From assembly GCA_913020435.1 (NCBI GenBank), contig CAJVZZ010000025.1, forward strand, positions 1-38,662: a stretch of 38,662 nt of DNA. The letters are read 5' to 3'. The notes below the pieces were generated by a model. The model saw nothing but the letters and a program-made list of their open reading frames with translations, was not told where the DNA came from and did no database searches. A program made the position numbers and the translations under genes. The DNA is from an uncultured Flavobacteriales bacterium. Lineage in GTDB: Bacteria; Bacteroidota; Bacteroidia; Flavobacteriales_G; Salibacteraceae. Positions 15,226-24,232 of this stretch are shown piece by piece. The number at the start of each line of letters is the position of its first letter. The stretch's first letter is position 1.

Positions 15226-17433
15226 TCAGTCAATCAAACATTTCCTTTTACAACTCACAATACTTGCATTTTGAGCAGCATTTAGAAAGGGGAGTTCTTC
15301 CAATTTTTCAAGATATTTTTTAGCTTTCTTACATTTATTTCTTTCGCAATAAGAGACTCCCAGTTGATAGGCGAACATTAGGTTGCTGGGATCGATTTCA
15401 TAAGCTTGTTCCATGTATTTGAACCAACCAGCAATGTAAATAGCACTGTTTTGAGGGTCAACTTGTGCCAAGGCATTTTGACATAATGCCAGTTGGCTTA
15501 ATGCATCTACATTTTTTTTATCTCTTTTTACGCACAGCTTCAGGTCAATTATGGCTTCATTTAGCAAACCTTGTTTATAAAACTGTAAACCTGCAGTGTA
15601 AAATGCTTCACTCTTCTTTGGGAAAAGTTTTTTGGCTTTTGATGTTCTAGAGAGGCCTTCTGCCATCAGCGAATCACTTTGTGCACGCACTCCTAATTCA
15701 GTTAAAATTCTTCCTTGCATGCAAAGTGATTGATACTCAAATCCAGTATTTGCAGTTAATTTATTAAGCCGGTTTAAAGCTAACTCGTGATCTTCTATCG
15801 CGTTATAAAATGAGGCAGCCATGAAGTCCATATTTATTGGGCTTACTTTCTCTTTTTTAATAGGATTAAGGATAAAGTTAATTGCTGACGATAAGCTGGA
15901 AACTTCCAGTTGTTGAGGTGCCTTGAATACATCTGATTGAGTAGCTTTTTTTTGTTTTTGGAATAAACATGCTACTGGATCAGCGTAGGTCATTGTCCAA
16001 TTTGAGTCAGCATTCAAATTGCGAATCAATCCTGTAAAATCCAATCGTTTTAAATAAACATATTGGAAATCATTCATTGCATCTAAGTCTTTAAATGCCT
16101 GATAATTTTGAGAAACTAATAACATTTCCTCGAAAAAACTGGCAGGGAATACATCTAAATCTCTTAAATCAATGTAGGACTGGTAGTCTTTGTGTTTCCA
16201 AAGAATATAGGAGGAGGTAAGATAATCAGAGAAGTGTGCCTGTTTGTAATCTATTTTTTGAAGTTTATGTCCTAATCCAATAGGATTGGAATAAGAGTCT
16301 ACCTTAAGACCAAAGTTATATTTGGAATTGGTGAGGGTATAGAATTGATTGCTTACAACAAAACAATAGGATACCACACCAAAGAGCAATGCTGTTATTG
16401 AAACTATTTTATCAATTTTTTTTGGAATAATGTTTCCTAAGCCGATCGCTAAGATGGGGGAAATCGCAAGTATGAAAAAAGGAATGTTTCGCTGAGCAGA
16501 AAAGCCTAGATAAATAAACAGAAAAAGAATCAAGATATATCCGCCTGAAATAGTATTCAATGCATTTTGAACCGATTTTTTTAGTTGTTTTCCATTAGAA
16601 AAAACTAGGAACCAACCAAATAGCACAAGGACTATAATAAAAGCAACAGACTGCCACTTTTCCCAATAAATCGAGCTGTGATAATCTAGTAATTCAGTCG
16701 TGTATTTATTCGTATTCAGTTGACTAAATATTTCGAAAGGGTGCAACAGCATTTCATAACCTCTTGGATTTAAGCAAATGCCTAAAGTTGCTAGTCCAGT
16801 TGAATAAACTATTGGAGTTTTTAGAATTACTTGCTTTTGTCTAACTGCTAAAAAGACTTCCCAAGCTGCAAAGGAAAACATCAGTACTATTCCTGTAGCA
16901 TAGGCTTCATGCATATTGGTCCAGAGCACCTGTAAAGGGATCCACCAATAAAACCACTTAAGATTTTTGTTTTTTCCTAATAAATAAATCAGGATGGTTA
17001 ATAGGCTGAATAGATGGCTAATTGTTTCTGGCCTTGCAGTCATTCTATAACTGCAAATTGCAAGTGCAGCAATTGTGACGAATGCCCAAGCTCCCGTTTT
17101 TCTTGAATTGGATAGCTGACCATAAATTCCGTAGAGTACCCAAACGATCAGCACATTTATTATCGATTGAAAAACAGACACAAATTCAGGTCCTCCAATT
17201 TTTGAGAAAGTATAGATTAACACCTCGTACAGCCACTTTACATTAATCCATTCCACGCCAAAATGAGTGTAAGAAAGGAAATCGGTGGCAGGTACTTGAG
17301 TATTTTCTAGTATCCATTCTCCTGTTCGCATGTACCACCATAGGTCAGGTTCAATCAGTTCTTTAACACCGATTGCACACCCCACAAGCATGACAACAAA
17401 AACAATTGTGTAATTGATAGAATTTTCTTTCAT
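15226..17433 (-). CDS. Polytopic membrane protein (GT-C-like) with C-terminal TPR repeats
   Basis: 735 residues. The first ~370 hold about ten membrane segments. Near the N-terminus is a conserved-looking loop, EPDLWWYMRTGEWILENTQV then the motif TDFLSYTHFG and EWINVKWLYE. This pattern occurs in uncharacterised membrane proteins related to PMT/GT39-type (GT-C) glycosyltransferases, where the first periplasmic loop carries an acidic catalytic residue. A soluble region (about 380-530) follows, then TPR-like helices (about 555-730) with AFYTAGLQFYKQGLLNEAI and FAYQLGVSYCERNKCKKAKK. The function is inferred only: perhaps lipid-linked sugar transfer. It appears monocistronic behind a promoter box seven bases before the ATG. 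Confidence 0.75.
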   Translation of the reverse strand: MKENSINYTIVFVVMLVGCAIGVKELIEPDLWWYMRTGEWILENTQVPATDFLSYTHFGVEWINVKWLYEVLIYTFSKIGGPEFVSVFQSIINVLIVWVLYGIYGQLSNSRKTGAWAFVTIAALAICSYRMTARPETISHLFSLLTILIYLLGKNKNLKWFYWWIPLQVLWTNMHEAYATGIVLMFSFAAWEVFLAVRQKQVILKTPIVYSTGLATLGICLNPRGYEMLLHPFEIFSQLNTNKYTTELLDYHSSIYWEKWQSVAFIIVLVLFGWFLVFSNGKQLKKSVQNALNTISGGYILILFLFIYLGFSAQRNIPFFILAISPILAIGLGNIIPKKIDKIVSITALLFGVVSYCFVVSNQFYTLTNSKYNFGLKVDSYSNPIGLGHKLQKIDYKQAHFSDYLTSSYILWKHKDYQSYIDLRDLDVFPASFFEEMLLVSQNYQAFKDLDAMNDFQYVYLKRLDFTGLIRNLNADSNWTMTYADPVACLFQKQKKATQSDVFKAPQQLEVSSLSSAINFILNPIKKEKVSPINMDFMAASFYNAIEDHELALNRLNKLTANTGFEYQSLCMQGRILTELGVRAQSDSLMAEGLSRTSKAKKLFPKKSEAFYTAGLQFYKQGLLNEAIIDLKLCVKRDKKNVDALSQLALCQNALAQVDPQNSAIYIAGWFKYMEQAYEIDPSNLMFAYQLGVSYCERNKCKKAKKYLEKLEELPFLNAAQNASIVSCKRKCLID

Positions 17434-17440
17434 CGATTTT

Positions 17441-17448
17441 CAAAAGTA
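17441..17448 (-). promoter_or_regulatory. Bacteroidota -7 promoter element for the GT-C/TPR gene
   Basis: Reads TACTTTTG on the minus strand, seven bases before the ATG at 17433, which implies a leaderless message. A TTTG at 17464-17467 lies 15 bases further upstream, slightly closer than the usual 17-23 for a -33 element. Confidence 0.55.
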
Positions 17449-17554
17449 AGCATTGAAATCGGTCAAATTTTTTTCACGATATAATGTCAATAGATGTCAA
17501 GCAATTGCTGATTGTAGGAACTTAGAATCTGTAATTTGTGCAAAAATTAAAGTT

Positions 17555-19324
17555 ATGCTCGACACCATTGATTGGGTCATTATAGGGGCTTATTTATTGC
17601 TCTCTCTTTACATTGGCTACCGTTATAAAGATCAAGCAGGCAAAAGTCTTTCTGACTTTTTTCTAGGCGGTCGAAATATGCCTTGGTTTGTTGCTGGAAT
17701 TTCTATGGTAGCCACAACTTTTGCAGCAGATACACCGCTTTGGGTTACTGAAGTAATTGCGCAACATGGAATAAGTGGAAACTGGCTTTGGTGGAATATG
17801 CTTATTGGTGGAATGTTAACCACCTTTTTCTTTGCAAAGCTTTGGAGAAGAGCCGATATTCTTACCGAATTGGAGTTTATTGAATTGCGATATAGTGGTG
17901 CGCCTGCTCGTTTTTTACGGGGGTTTAAAGCCGTTTACATGGGGTTATTGCTAAATGTTGTAATTATTGGTTGGGTAAATTATGCTATGATGACCATTCT
18001 ACAAGTGTTCTTTGGTATACCAGCATTCGACTCGGCTATTCCGTTTTTTGACAATGAAATTATATGGTACCTGATTGGAGCAATGCTGATTGTGGTGTTT
18101 TATTCCTCCTTGGCCGGATTAAAGGGAGTAGCAATTACGGATACTATCCAATTTGTAATTGCAATGGCAGGCTGCATAATCATGGCCATTTTTGTAGTGA
18201 ATGAACCTCAAATTGGTGGAATTTCGGGATTAAAAGAGCAATTACCCGATTGGCGTTTTAGTTTCTTTCCGGTTTTTGATGGAGATTCAAGCGAAGAGGG
18301 AGTTTATAGTATTTCCTTAGCATCATTTTTAACTTTTGCGCTGGTACAATGGTGGGCCAGTTGGTATCCTGGAGCAGAGCCTGGCGGCGGTGGGTATGTT
18401 GCTCAAAGAATGATGAGTACCAGAAATGAACGTGGGTCAGTATTAGCAACATTATTATTTCAAGTGACTCATTACTGTTTGCGACCATGGCCTTGGATTT
18501 TAGTTGGACTTTGTGCATTAGTGTTATACCCTGATTTACCTAAAGATGAAACAGGTCAGGGCTTTGTCTTAATTATGCGCGATGTGCTGCCTTCTGGTTT
18601 AAAAGGGCTACTGTTGGTGGCGTTTTTGAGTGCATATATGAGTACAATATCTACTCAATTAAATTGGGGAGCAAGTTTCTTGACTAATGACTTATATAAG
18701 CGGTTTATAAAGCCTTCAAGTAAATTTGAATCGGAAGAAAAAGCACAAAAGCACTACGTATTAGCCGCTCGTTTTTTTACACTAGGTATTATGCTTGTTG
18801 CAATTTATGTAACGTCTCAAATTGAGACAATCGATGCTGCAGCTAAATTCCTGATACAAGCAGGTGCAGGTCTTGGTCTAGTTTTGATATTGCGCTGGTT
18901 TTGGTGGAGAATAAATGCTTGGTCGGAAATAGCGGCAAGTTTAGCTCCTTTATTTGGATACTATTTTTTCAATAATGTGATTGTTCTAGAATATCCCTAC
19001 AATTTTTTAGCAACGATATTATTAACGACAGTAGTTTGGTTGTTAGTTACTTACCTCACTAATCCAGAACCCAGCGAATTACTTCAGAAATTTTACGATA
19101 GGGTTCGGCCAGGAGGTTGGTGGTCTAAGTATTCAAAAGGAGAAAAAGAAGGATACTTTAAGAACATGATGCTCACGTGGCTTTTTGCGCTTATAAGCAC
19201 ATATTCATTGCTGTTTGTAATGGGGTATGTGATTTTTGGTGAATGGCAGCAAGTTGGAGTTTGGGTGGTTGTAGGATCTGTTGGTTCGTTTTTCTTTTTA
19301 CGATTTGTAAAGAAAATTCTTTAG
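17555..19324 (+). CDS. Sodium:solute symporter (SSS family)
   Basis: A 589-residue inner-membrane transporter with about 13-14 membrane segments. The N-terminus (DWVIIGAYLLLSLYIGYRYK), the SDFFLGGRNMPWFVAGISMVA motif and ATTFAADTP are diagnostic for the SSS family, and GLKGVAITDTIQF lies in the core. The substrate cannot be read; sugars, amino acids and carboxylates are all known for the family. ATG 17555 is chosen because the longer in-frame version (from 17453) would add 34 residues unlike the family and overlap the divergent promoter region. A GTAATTTG box at 17531-17538 may be its -7 element. Its TAG overlaps the TAA of the convergent hybrid kinase gene (shared TTAG at 19321-19324). Confidence 0.92.
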   Translation: MLDTIDWVIIGAYLLLSLYIGYRYKDQAGKSLSDFFLGGRNMPWFVAGISMVATTFAADTPLWVTEVIAQHGISGNWLWWNMLIGGMLTTFFFAKLWRRADILTELEFIELRYSGAPARFLRGFKAVYMGLLLNVVIIGWVNYAMMTILQVFFGIPAFDSAIPFFDNEIIWYLIGAMLIVVFYSSLAGLKGVAITDTIQFVIAMAGCIIMAIFVVNEPQIGGISGLKEQLPDWRFSFFPVFDGDSSEEGVYSISLASFLTFALVQWWASWYPGAEPGGGGYVAQRMMSTRNERGSVLATLLFQVTHYCLRPWPWILVGLCALVLYPDLPKDETGQGFVLIMRDVLPSGLKGLLLVAFLSAYMSTISTQLNWGASFLTNDLYKRFIKPSSKFESEEKAQKHYVLAARFFTLGIMLVAIYVTSQIETIDAAAKFLIQAGAGLGLVLILRWFWWRINAWSEIAASLAPLFGYYFFNNVIVLEYPYNFLATILLTTVVWLLVTYLTNPEPSELLQKFYDRVRPGGWWSKYSKGEKEGYFKNMMLTWLFALISTYSLLFVMGYVIFGEWQQVGVWVVVGSVGSFFFLRFVKKIL

Positions 19325-20961
19325 CAATATTGACTTACGATTCGTATTAATTCCTCTCTATCAATGGGTTTTGGTATGAATCCAGTAAAGTCCACGTCTT
19401 TACACTTCTTTTTCATTATTTCTTTAGAACTGGCAGATACAGCGAAAATTGCAGTATCTAAATTTGATTTTTGTTCTCGAATAATTTTTGTTGCTTCTAC
19501 CCCATCTATAATAGGCATTTGTAGATCCATTAAAATAATTCGATAATTGGTTTTTTTACATGCCAAGATAGCATCAGCAGCACTTTCAGCTTCGTCTACT
19601 TTGATGTTTAATACACTCAAATACCGACTTAAAAGAACCCTGTTTATCTTATTATCATCAACGATTAAAACCGGACCATTAAGTGAGTTCTTCTTTGCTT
19701 CAGATGTCTCTGAAATCTCCATGTCGAGTTCAAAGTAAAACATACTTCCCTGTCCTGCTTTACTCTTTAACTGGATCTCACTATTCATAACAATTAGTAA
19801 GTTTCTGATTATGGAGAGGCCAATTCCACCTCCTCCATAATTTTCGGTAATTCTTTCATTTTCTTGAGAAAAACTCTCAAAAATTTTATCGGTTTCAATT
19901 GGTTTAACGGCAATCGTATTATCAATAACTGAAAATCTAATTTTTGCAATATTGTCTTGATTTGAAATTAATTTTGTGGAGATGATAACAAGTCCGTTTG
20001 TCTCAAATTTGATAGCATTTTTAATCAAATTAAACAGAATTTGATTTAATCTAAAAGGATCTCCTGAAACTTCGAGCGGTATGTTTTCATCATATTCCAA
20101 ATGAATATCAACCTTATTTTGCCGAGCAGATGGAATAAAAGAATGAACAATACTATTAATGTACTTGGATAAGCGTATTGGCTGGTTATTCAATATCACT
20201 ATACCTTTTTCTATATCACCAAGATCTATCGAACTGTCAATTGTACTTTTTAATCCTTGGTTAGATACGCGAAGCATTTCTAGATCAGCTTCCAATTCTT
20301 GATCCTTATTTCTATCTTGAATGAGGTTTGTTAGACCAATTATCACATTTAGGTAAGTTTTTAATTCGTGTGAAACAATAGTCAAAAATTCATATTTAAT
20401 TTTCTTCCTTTCTTCTGCATTGTCAATTGCAATTATTCGCTTGCGTTCTGCGGTTGCTAGATTTTTTGATCGTTTCGCAAAAAGTAGAGATAAAATTGAG
20501 CCAGCAATGGCAAGCAAGCAGCCTAGGAGACCCAGTAGGAAAATCGCAATCCAGCTTATTTTTAGTTCCTGAGATAGCACTCTTAGTTGCTTTCGTTGTC
20601 CATCTATAAGTATTGAAATTCTAGTTTGGATCAACGGCGCTTTGCGGAGTTTTGTATAACTTTCTGTAGTAGCGAAAAATGCAATTATGGGATCAATTTC
20701 CTTTGCATTTATCAGTTTAGATTCCTGCTGTTCTGCTAGAAAAAGGAGGTGTGCAGTGGTTGCGATGTTTCTGTAGTAGGTAACATCATCAATAAATAGG
20801 TTTAAGTCTTTCTGTATATAGCTGAGACCACTAAGGATATTAGCTCGAGACTCAACTTCTTTTAATTTAAATCTAACGTCAATACCAATATAAACTACAC
20901 ATAGAATAAATAAGAAAGATACTCCTGGAATGATGAATAAATTACGATTTATTGTTTTCAT
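19321..20961 (-). CDS. Hybrid histidine kinase with C-terminal receiver
   Basis: 546 residues. Two membrane helices (about 8-28 and 135-160) flank a ~105-residue helical extracytoplasmic sensor. HisKA has His198 in SHELKTYLNVI, with Tyr where a Pro normally sits. HATPase has N box NLIKNAIKF (311-319, Asn315), F box IFESFSQ (360-366) and G2 GGGGIGLSI (376-384). The G1 box, normally DxGxG, reads DNTIAV (347-352) and lacks both glycines. The receiver (about 430-546) keeps Asp435/Asp436, phospho-Asp479 (LMDLQMP) and Lys531, so it looks functional. ATP binding may be weak or altered. It is the last gene of the minus-strand run, 58 bases after a DUF4139 gene and behind a hairpin. Confidence 0.9.
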   Translation of the reverse strand: MKTINRNLFIIPGVSFLFILCVVYIGIDVRFKLKEVESRANILSGLSYIQKDLNLFIDDVTYYRNIATTAHLLFLAEQQESKLINAKEIDPIIAFFATTESYTKLRKAPLIQTRISILIDGQRKQLRVLSQELKISWIAIFLLGLLGCLLAIAGSILSLLFAKRSKNLATAERKRIIAIDNAEERKKIKYEFLTIVSHELKTYLNVIIGLTNLIQDRNKDQELEADLEMLRVSNQGLKSTIDSSIDLGDIEKGIVILNNQPIRLSKYINSIVHSFIPSARQNKVDIHLEYDENIPLEVSGDPFRLNQILFNLIKNAIKFETNGLVIISTKLISNQDNIAKIRFSVIDNTIAVKPIETDKIFESFSQENERITENYGGGGIGLSIIRNLLIVMNSEIQLKSKAGQGSMFYFELDMEISETSEAKKNSLNGPVLIVDDNKINRVLLSRYLSVLNIKVDEAESAADAILACKKTNYRIILMDLQMPIIDGVEATKIIREQKSNLDTAIFAVSASSKEIMKKKCKDVDFTGFIPKPIDREELIRIVSQYC

Positions 20962-20970
20962 AATTGTAGA

Positions 20971-20993
20971 ATGCCGTTTGAATTAAACGGTAT
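20971..20993. promoter_or_regulatory. Imperfect hairpin upstream of the hybrid kinase
   Basis: Arms ATGCCGTTT and AAACGGTAT pair over nine positions (one G-T wobble) around the loop GAATT. No T-run follows on either strand, so it is not a normal terminator. It lies nine bases before the kinase ATG and 27 bases after the DUF4139 stop. It could be an operator, an mRNA-processing site or a translational control hairpin. Confidence 0.35.
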
Positions 20994-21019
20994 TATGCAA
21001 TTGTATGAAATATATACAC

Positions 21020-22633
21020 TTACAGGTTGATTTTTCGATCTTTTGGAAATCTAATAGAATAGGAGAAGTTGAGTTCTTTGCTTTCTCCGGGCTTCAATTT
21101 AATTACCCATTTAAGTTTTCCAGTATCCTCGTTATGCTCCGCTTTTTTTGAGCTTAAAAGGGTTACTTCAATTTGGTTGTTTGTTGTTACGGGAATTTGA
21201 TCTTCTACAATCATCTCTATCGCTACATTTTTGTTGTTGGTAATAGTTGTTCGAATGCCAATTTCTTCGCGTTTATCGGCTCCAATAGCATAAACCTTGC
21301 AGTAATCCTTCACTCGTTTTCTTTCCATAATAATGTTATCATCACGACCTAAAGAAATATCTAGTGTGTCTTGCATTCCAGATAAATTGAGCATTGCATT
21401 TCCAACAAATGTATTTTGAAAAAAGAAATTGCTTCTTCCTGGAATTAAATTGTACTGATGCCAATCGGAGGTTTTTGCCAATAAAAATGCCGTAGTTTGA
21501 ATTTTTGGTGCAGCATAGTAGGTGTAATCAGCGGGCAATTCGTATTGTGCCACAATAACTCCATGTTGTTTGTTATCGCTCGGAATATTGTACCGCGTTT
21601 TTAAATCAAATGAAACGGCAGTTTGCAATTGAGAAACTTGAACTGGAGGAGGAGTAAATTCTTCCAATTCCTTTATTTCAAAATCATCATCACTTTCTGT
21701 TTTTGAATTTGAAGCATCGCTAGAGTAGTTGTAAGCTCTATTTGATTGTTTGAAGGATTCGTTTCGCGAGTAATTCAAGGGTTGTACAAATGCCAATCTC
21801 CATGGGGTAAGTGTAGGTTTTTGAATGTTGGCTTGAGGATTTGAAGTAGATAATGAAATTTTTATATTTTCCCAATCTACTCCTGAGTGCTGGTAAACCT
21901 TGGCATTATAATCCAGTTGTAAGGGTTCTTTTATGCTATTGCTTCTAAGATTGTATAAAGGATACCAACCTGCGTTTTGAATATTGTAGGCTAAGTTTAA
22001 GTTGATGGTTTGAGTGGTTTTTGATTCCACTTCCACTACAATTTCTCCAACGTGTTTTCGTTGGCTTCCAAGTTGATTTTTTTGTGCTCGTAATTTTCCT
22101 AAAATATTTTGATATGTAGTATGCTTTTGATTCTCTGTTTTTTGACTTTTTAGAATATCTTTCAATCGGGTTCGATAAAAATCGGCTCTTTTAGTGAGTT
22201 CTTCGGTAGTGTTATTGTTGCCAGTTGGCGATAAAACCTTGTTTTTTAGAATCAAATCTTTTTCTTCTTTAAGCAGCCAACGTTCGTCATTTACATCTTG
22301 GAGTTTACTCTCCATAAATGAAATTGAATCTTGGATGGCTTTTAATTTTGAGGAAGGAACTACGTCCTTCAAATAATTGCGTTGAAAGTAAATGGAAAGA
22401 ATACTGAGTTGTTTGTCGCCTCTAAGTTGAATAGAGTTTTCGTTGATTTGAGTAGATAGATTGGAAATAATGATTTGATGTTTTCCCGAAGGAATTTTCA
22501 CTTGGGCAGTTCGTTCTATTTGAGCAGCCTTTTGAAAAATTGTAACATGTTCTATTGTTGATCTTGTTGGAATTTCTTTAGCTGAAACAAAAATACTGAA
22601 TGCAATAAGCAGTGTTGAGATGGTGTATTTCAT
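21020..22633 (-). CDS. DUF4139 domain protein (mucoidy inhibitor MuiA-like)
   Basis: 537 residues with a signal peptide (MKYTISTLLIAFSIFVSA). An N-terminal DUF4140-like domain (about 28-125) opens with the typical STIEHVTIFQKAAQIERTA pattern. A coiled-coil follows (about 100-200, KLKAIQDSISFMESKLQDV), then the DUF4139 beta-rich domain (about 205-535) with NAGWYPLYNLR and ending KWVIKLKPGESKELNFSYSI. The name comes from a fungal or bacterial mucoidy phenotype; the biochemical role is unknown. The linker at about 285-330 is Asn/Ser-rich. It lies 46 bases behind maf and probably shares its transcript or has its own weak promoter. Confidence 0.88.
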   Translation of the reverse strand: MKYTISTLLIAFSIFVSAKEIPTRSTIEHVTIFQKAAQIERTAQVKIPSGKHQIIISNLSTQINENSIQLRGDKQLSILSIYFQRNYLKDVVPSSKLKAIQDSISFMESKLQDVNDERWLLKEEKDLILKNKVLSPTGNNNTTEELTKRADFYRTRLKDILKSQKTENQKHTTYQNILGKLRAQKNQLGSQRKHVGEIVVEVESKTTQTINLNLAYNIQNAGWYPLYNLRSNSIKEPLQLDYNAKVYQHSGVDWENIKISLSTSNPQANIQKPTLTPWRLAFVQPLNYSRNESFKQSNRAYNYSSDASNSKTESDDDFEIKELEEFTPPPVQVSQLQTAVSFDLKTRYNIPSDNKQHGVIVAQYELPADYTYYAAPKIQTTAFLLAKTSDWHQYNLIPGRSNFFFQNTFVGNAMLNLSGMQDTLDISLGRDDNIIMERKRVKDYCKVYAIGADKREEIGIRTTITNNKNVAIEMIVEDQIPVTTNNQIEVTLLSSKKAEHNEDTGKLKWVIKLKPGESKELNFSYSIRFPKDRKINL

Positions 22634-22679
22634 GACTTAAAATTTTAGATAAGTCAGGCCTAAAACAAAAATGATGCCG

Positions 22680-23246
22680 CTAATTAAATCCTTTTAATTG
22701 CCTGTGTAATTCCTGAGTTGGTAAACCAACAATATTCTCATAGCTGCCTTCTATTTTGGTTACTCCAATGGTTCCTATCCAGTCTTGGATTCCGTATGCT
22801 CCAGCCTTATCCATAGGTAAGCCCGAATCAACATATTTAATGATTTCTTTGGTGGATAATTCCCCAAAAGTCACTTTAGAAATAACACTAAAAACGAGTT
22901 GTTTTTTGCTGGTCATTAAACTGACTCCAGTTATAACCTCGTGTGTATTATTTGAAAGAAATTCAAGCATCTGTCGCGCTTCTTTTTGTGTTTCCGGTTT
23001 ATTAAGGATCTTATCCTTGCAGGAAACTAAAGTATCTGCAGTAATTACCAATTCATTAGGCATAACTGAAGCACGATATGCGCTTGATTTTTTTTTGGCT
23101 AAGTATTCAGCTACTTCTTTTGGCGATAAATGACTTGGAAAGTCTTCGTTTACTTCTTTGATTCTAATTTTGAATGCTACCCCCATTTTAGTAAGCAACT
23201 CTTTTCTTCGAGGAGAATTACTAGCTAGAACAATGATAAACGACAT
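22680..23246 (-). CDS. maf: Maf-family nucleoside triphosphate pyrophosphatase
   Basis: A 188-residue cytoplasmic enzyme. The Maf signature ASNSPRRKELL (8-18) is followed by ITADTLVSCKDKILNKP (about 68-84) with the metal-binding Asp, THEVITGVSLM and DKAGAYGIQDWIGTIGV. It matches the YhdE/Maf dTTP/UTP pyrophosphatases, which remove modified or surplus nucleotides; older names call it a septum-formation protein. Five bases separate it from the UbiA-family gene upstream. Confidence 0.94.
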   Translation of the reverse strand: MSFIIVLASNSPRRKELLTKMGVAFKIRIKEVNEDFPSHLSPKEVAEYLAKKKSSAYRASVMPNELVITADTLVSCKDKILNKPETQKEARQMLEFLSNNTHEVITGVSLMTSKKQLVFSVISKVTFGELSTKEIIKYVDSGLPMDKAGAYGIQDWIGTIGVTKIEGSYENIVGLPTQELHRQLKGFN

Positions 23247-23251
23247 AACAA

Positions 23252-24232
23252 TTAAATCTTTCCCGATAAAATCAGAAACGCTACTACAGAATAAAGAATT
23301 CCTACAACAGAGGCTGTTTTATTGAGTAAAGCAGGAAGTTTAAAGTGCGACTTATGGCTTCCTTTTAAGGTGAGATACATGCTCCATAAAACCAATGGAG
23401 AAAAGACAAATGCCAAGTAAGCTAGGCTATATTTATCATCTAAATAATTCTGCTGAATAACAAATATTCCAATTATAATTGTCGCATAAATGGCGACAAT
23501 TATCAAGGCCGTTTTTTTAATTCCTAAAACAACAGGAAGCGTTTTACAACCATATATTTCATCGCCATCCTTGTCAATAATATCCTTGGTCATTTCACGA
23601 GCTAGAGTCATCAGAAAAGCAAAAACACCAAATCCAAGACACCAATATAGAATGCTGTATACTACTCCTTTAAAGTAAGGGTAAGCTTGTGGATATTCAG
23701 CCAGAAAGTCTTGATTATTGGCTACTAAGGGTGGGATTTCGAATAGTGCAATTGAAAAAGGAACAAGCCCTGTGCAAAAGGCAATTATTATATTTCCCCA
23801 AAGAAATTTTCGTTTGAAATTAGTGCTGTAAAACCAAAGAGATGAAATCCAGATTACATGAATTAAAGTCAACTCTATAACTCCGATTTTGTAGGAAACA
23901 TAGGCTGCTAAAACAACTGCAATTATATTCATTACAATGTGAGACATCATCGCAATACGACGTTTCACATGTTTTCCAATCAATATTTTATCTGGCTTGT
24001 TGTAACGATCAATTTTTAAATCGAAATAATCATTAATAATATTTCCTGCTGCAGCAACCAATACAACAGAGAGCACTAGAACACCAAAGTCTAATTCGGA
24101 TAACTGCAGTTTAAGTTCATGCAGCTCGGTGAGTGGCTTTAGAATGAACCAACGCAAGCAATACATTACCAATGCGATAATGAATAAATTCTGGCTTCTA
24201 ATAGCCTTAAGAAACGCGGTTACTGGATGCAT
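23252..24232 (-). CDS. UbiA-family prenyltransferase, geranylgeranylglycerol-phosphate geranylgeranyltransferase type
   Basis: About 326 residues with eight to nine membrane helices. The first Asp-rich motif is NDYFDLKIDRYNKPDK and the second is REMTKDIIDKDGDEIYGCKTLP, both needed to bind the Mg-prenyl diphosphate. Bacteroidota homologues in this setting are annotated as digeranylgeranylglyceryl phosphate synthases, but quinone (MenA-like) or other acceptors are possible. The start is taken at ATG 24232, which forms TAATG with the kdsC stop; an upstream ATG at 24238 would add two residues. It lies in the conserved block DUF2520-kdsC-UbiA-maf. Confidence 0.85.
   Translation of the reverse strand: MHPVTAFLKAIRSQNLFIIALVMYCLRWFILKPLTELHELKLQLSELDFGVLVLSVVLVAAAGNIINDYFDLKIDRYNKPDKILIGKHVKRRIAMMSHIVMNIIAVVLAAYVSYKIGVIELTLIHVIWISSLWFYSTNFKRKFLWGNIIIAFCTGLVPFSIALFEIPPLVANNQDFLAEYPQAYPYFKGVVYSILYWCLGFGVFAFLMTLAREMTKDIIDKDGDEIYGCKTLPVVLGIKKTALIIVAIYATIIIGIFVIQQNYLDDKYSLAYLAFVFSPLVLWSMYLTLKGSHKSHFKLPALLNKTASVVGILYSVVAFLILSGKI

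Noticed and set aside
15215-15247. AAGGAA...TTCCTT as a terminator between the convergent PAP2 and GT-C/TPR genes
   Set aside because: Six A/T-rich pairs around a 21-base loop; too weak to call.
17453-17554. N-terminal extension of the symporter from 17453
   Set aside because: The extra 34 residues do not resemble the family, start at a non-ATG codon and overlap the divergent promoter region; ATG 17555 gives a typical SSS start.
22756-23133. 125-codon plus-strand ORF inside maf
   Set aside because: Antisense shadow of a well-conserved gene.
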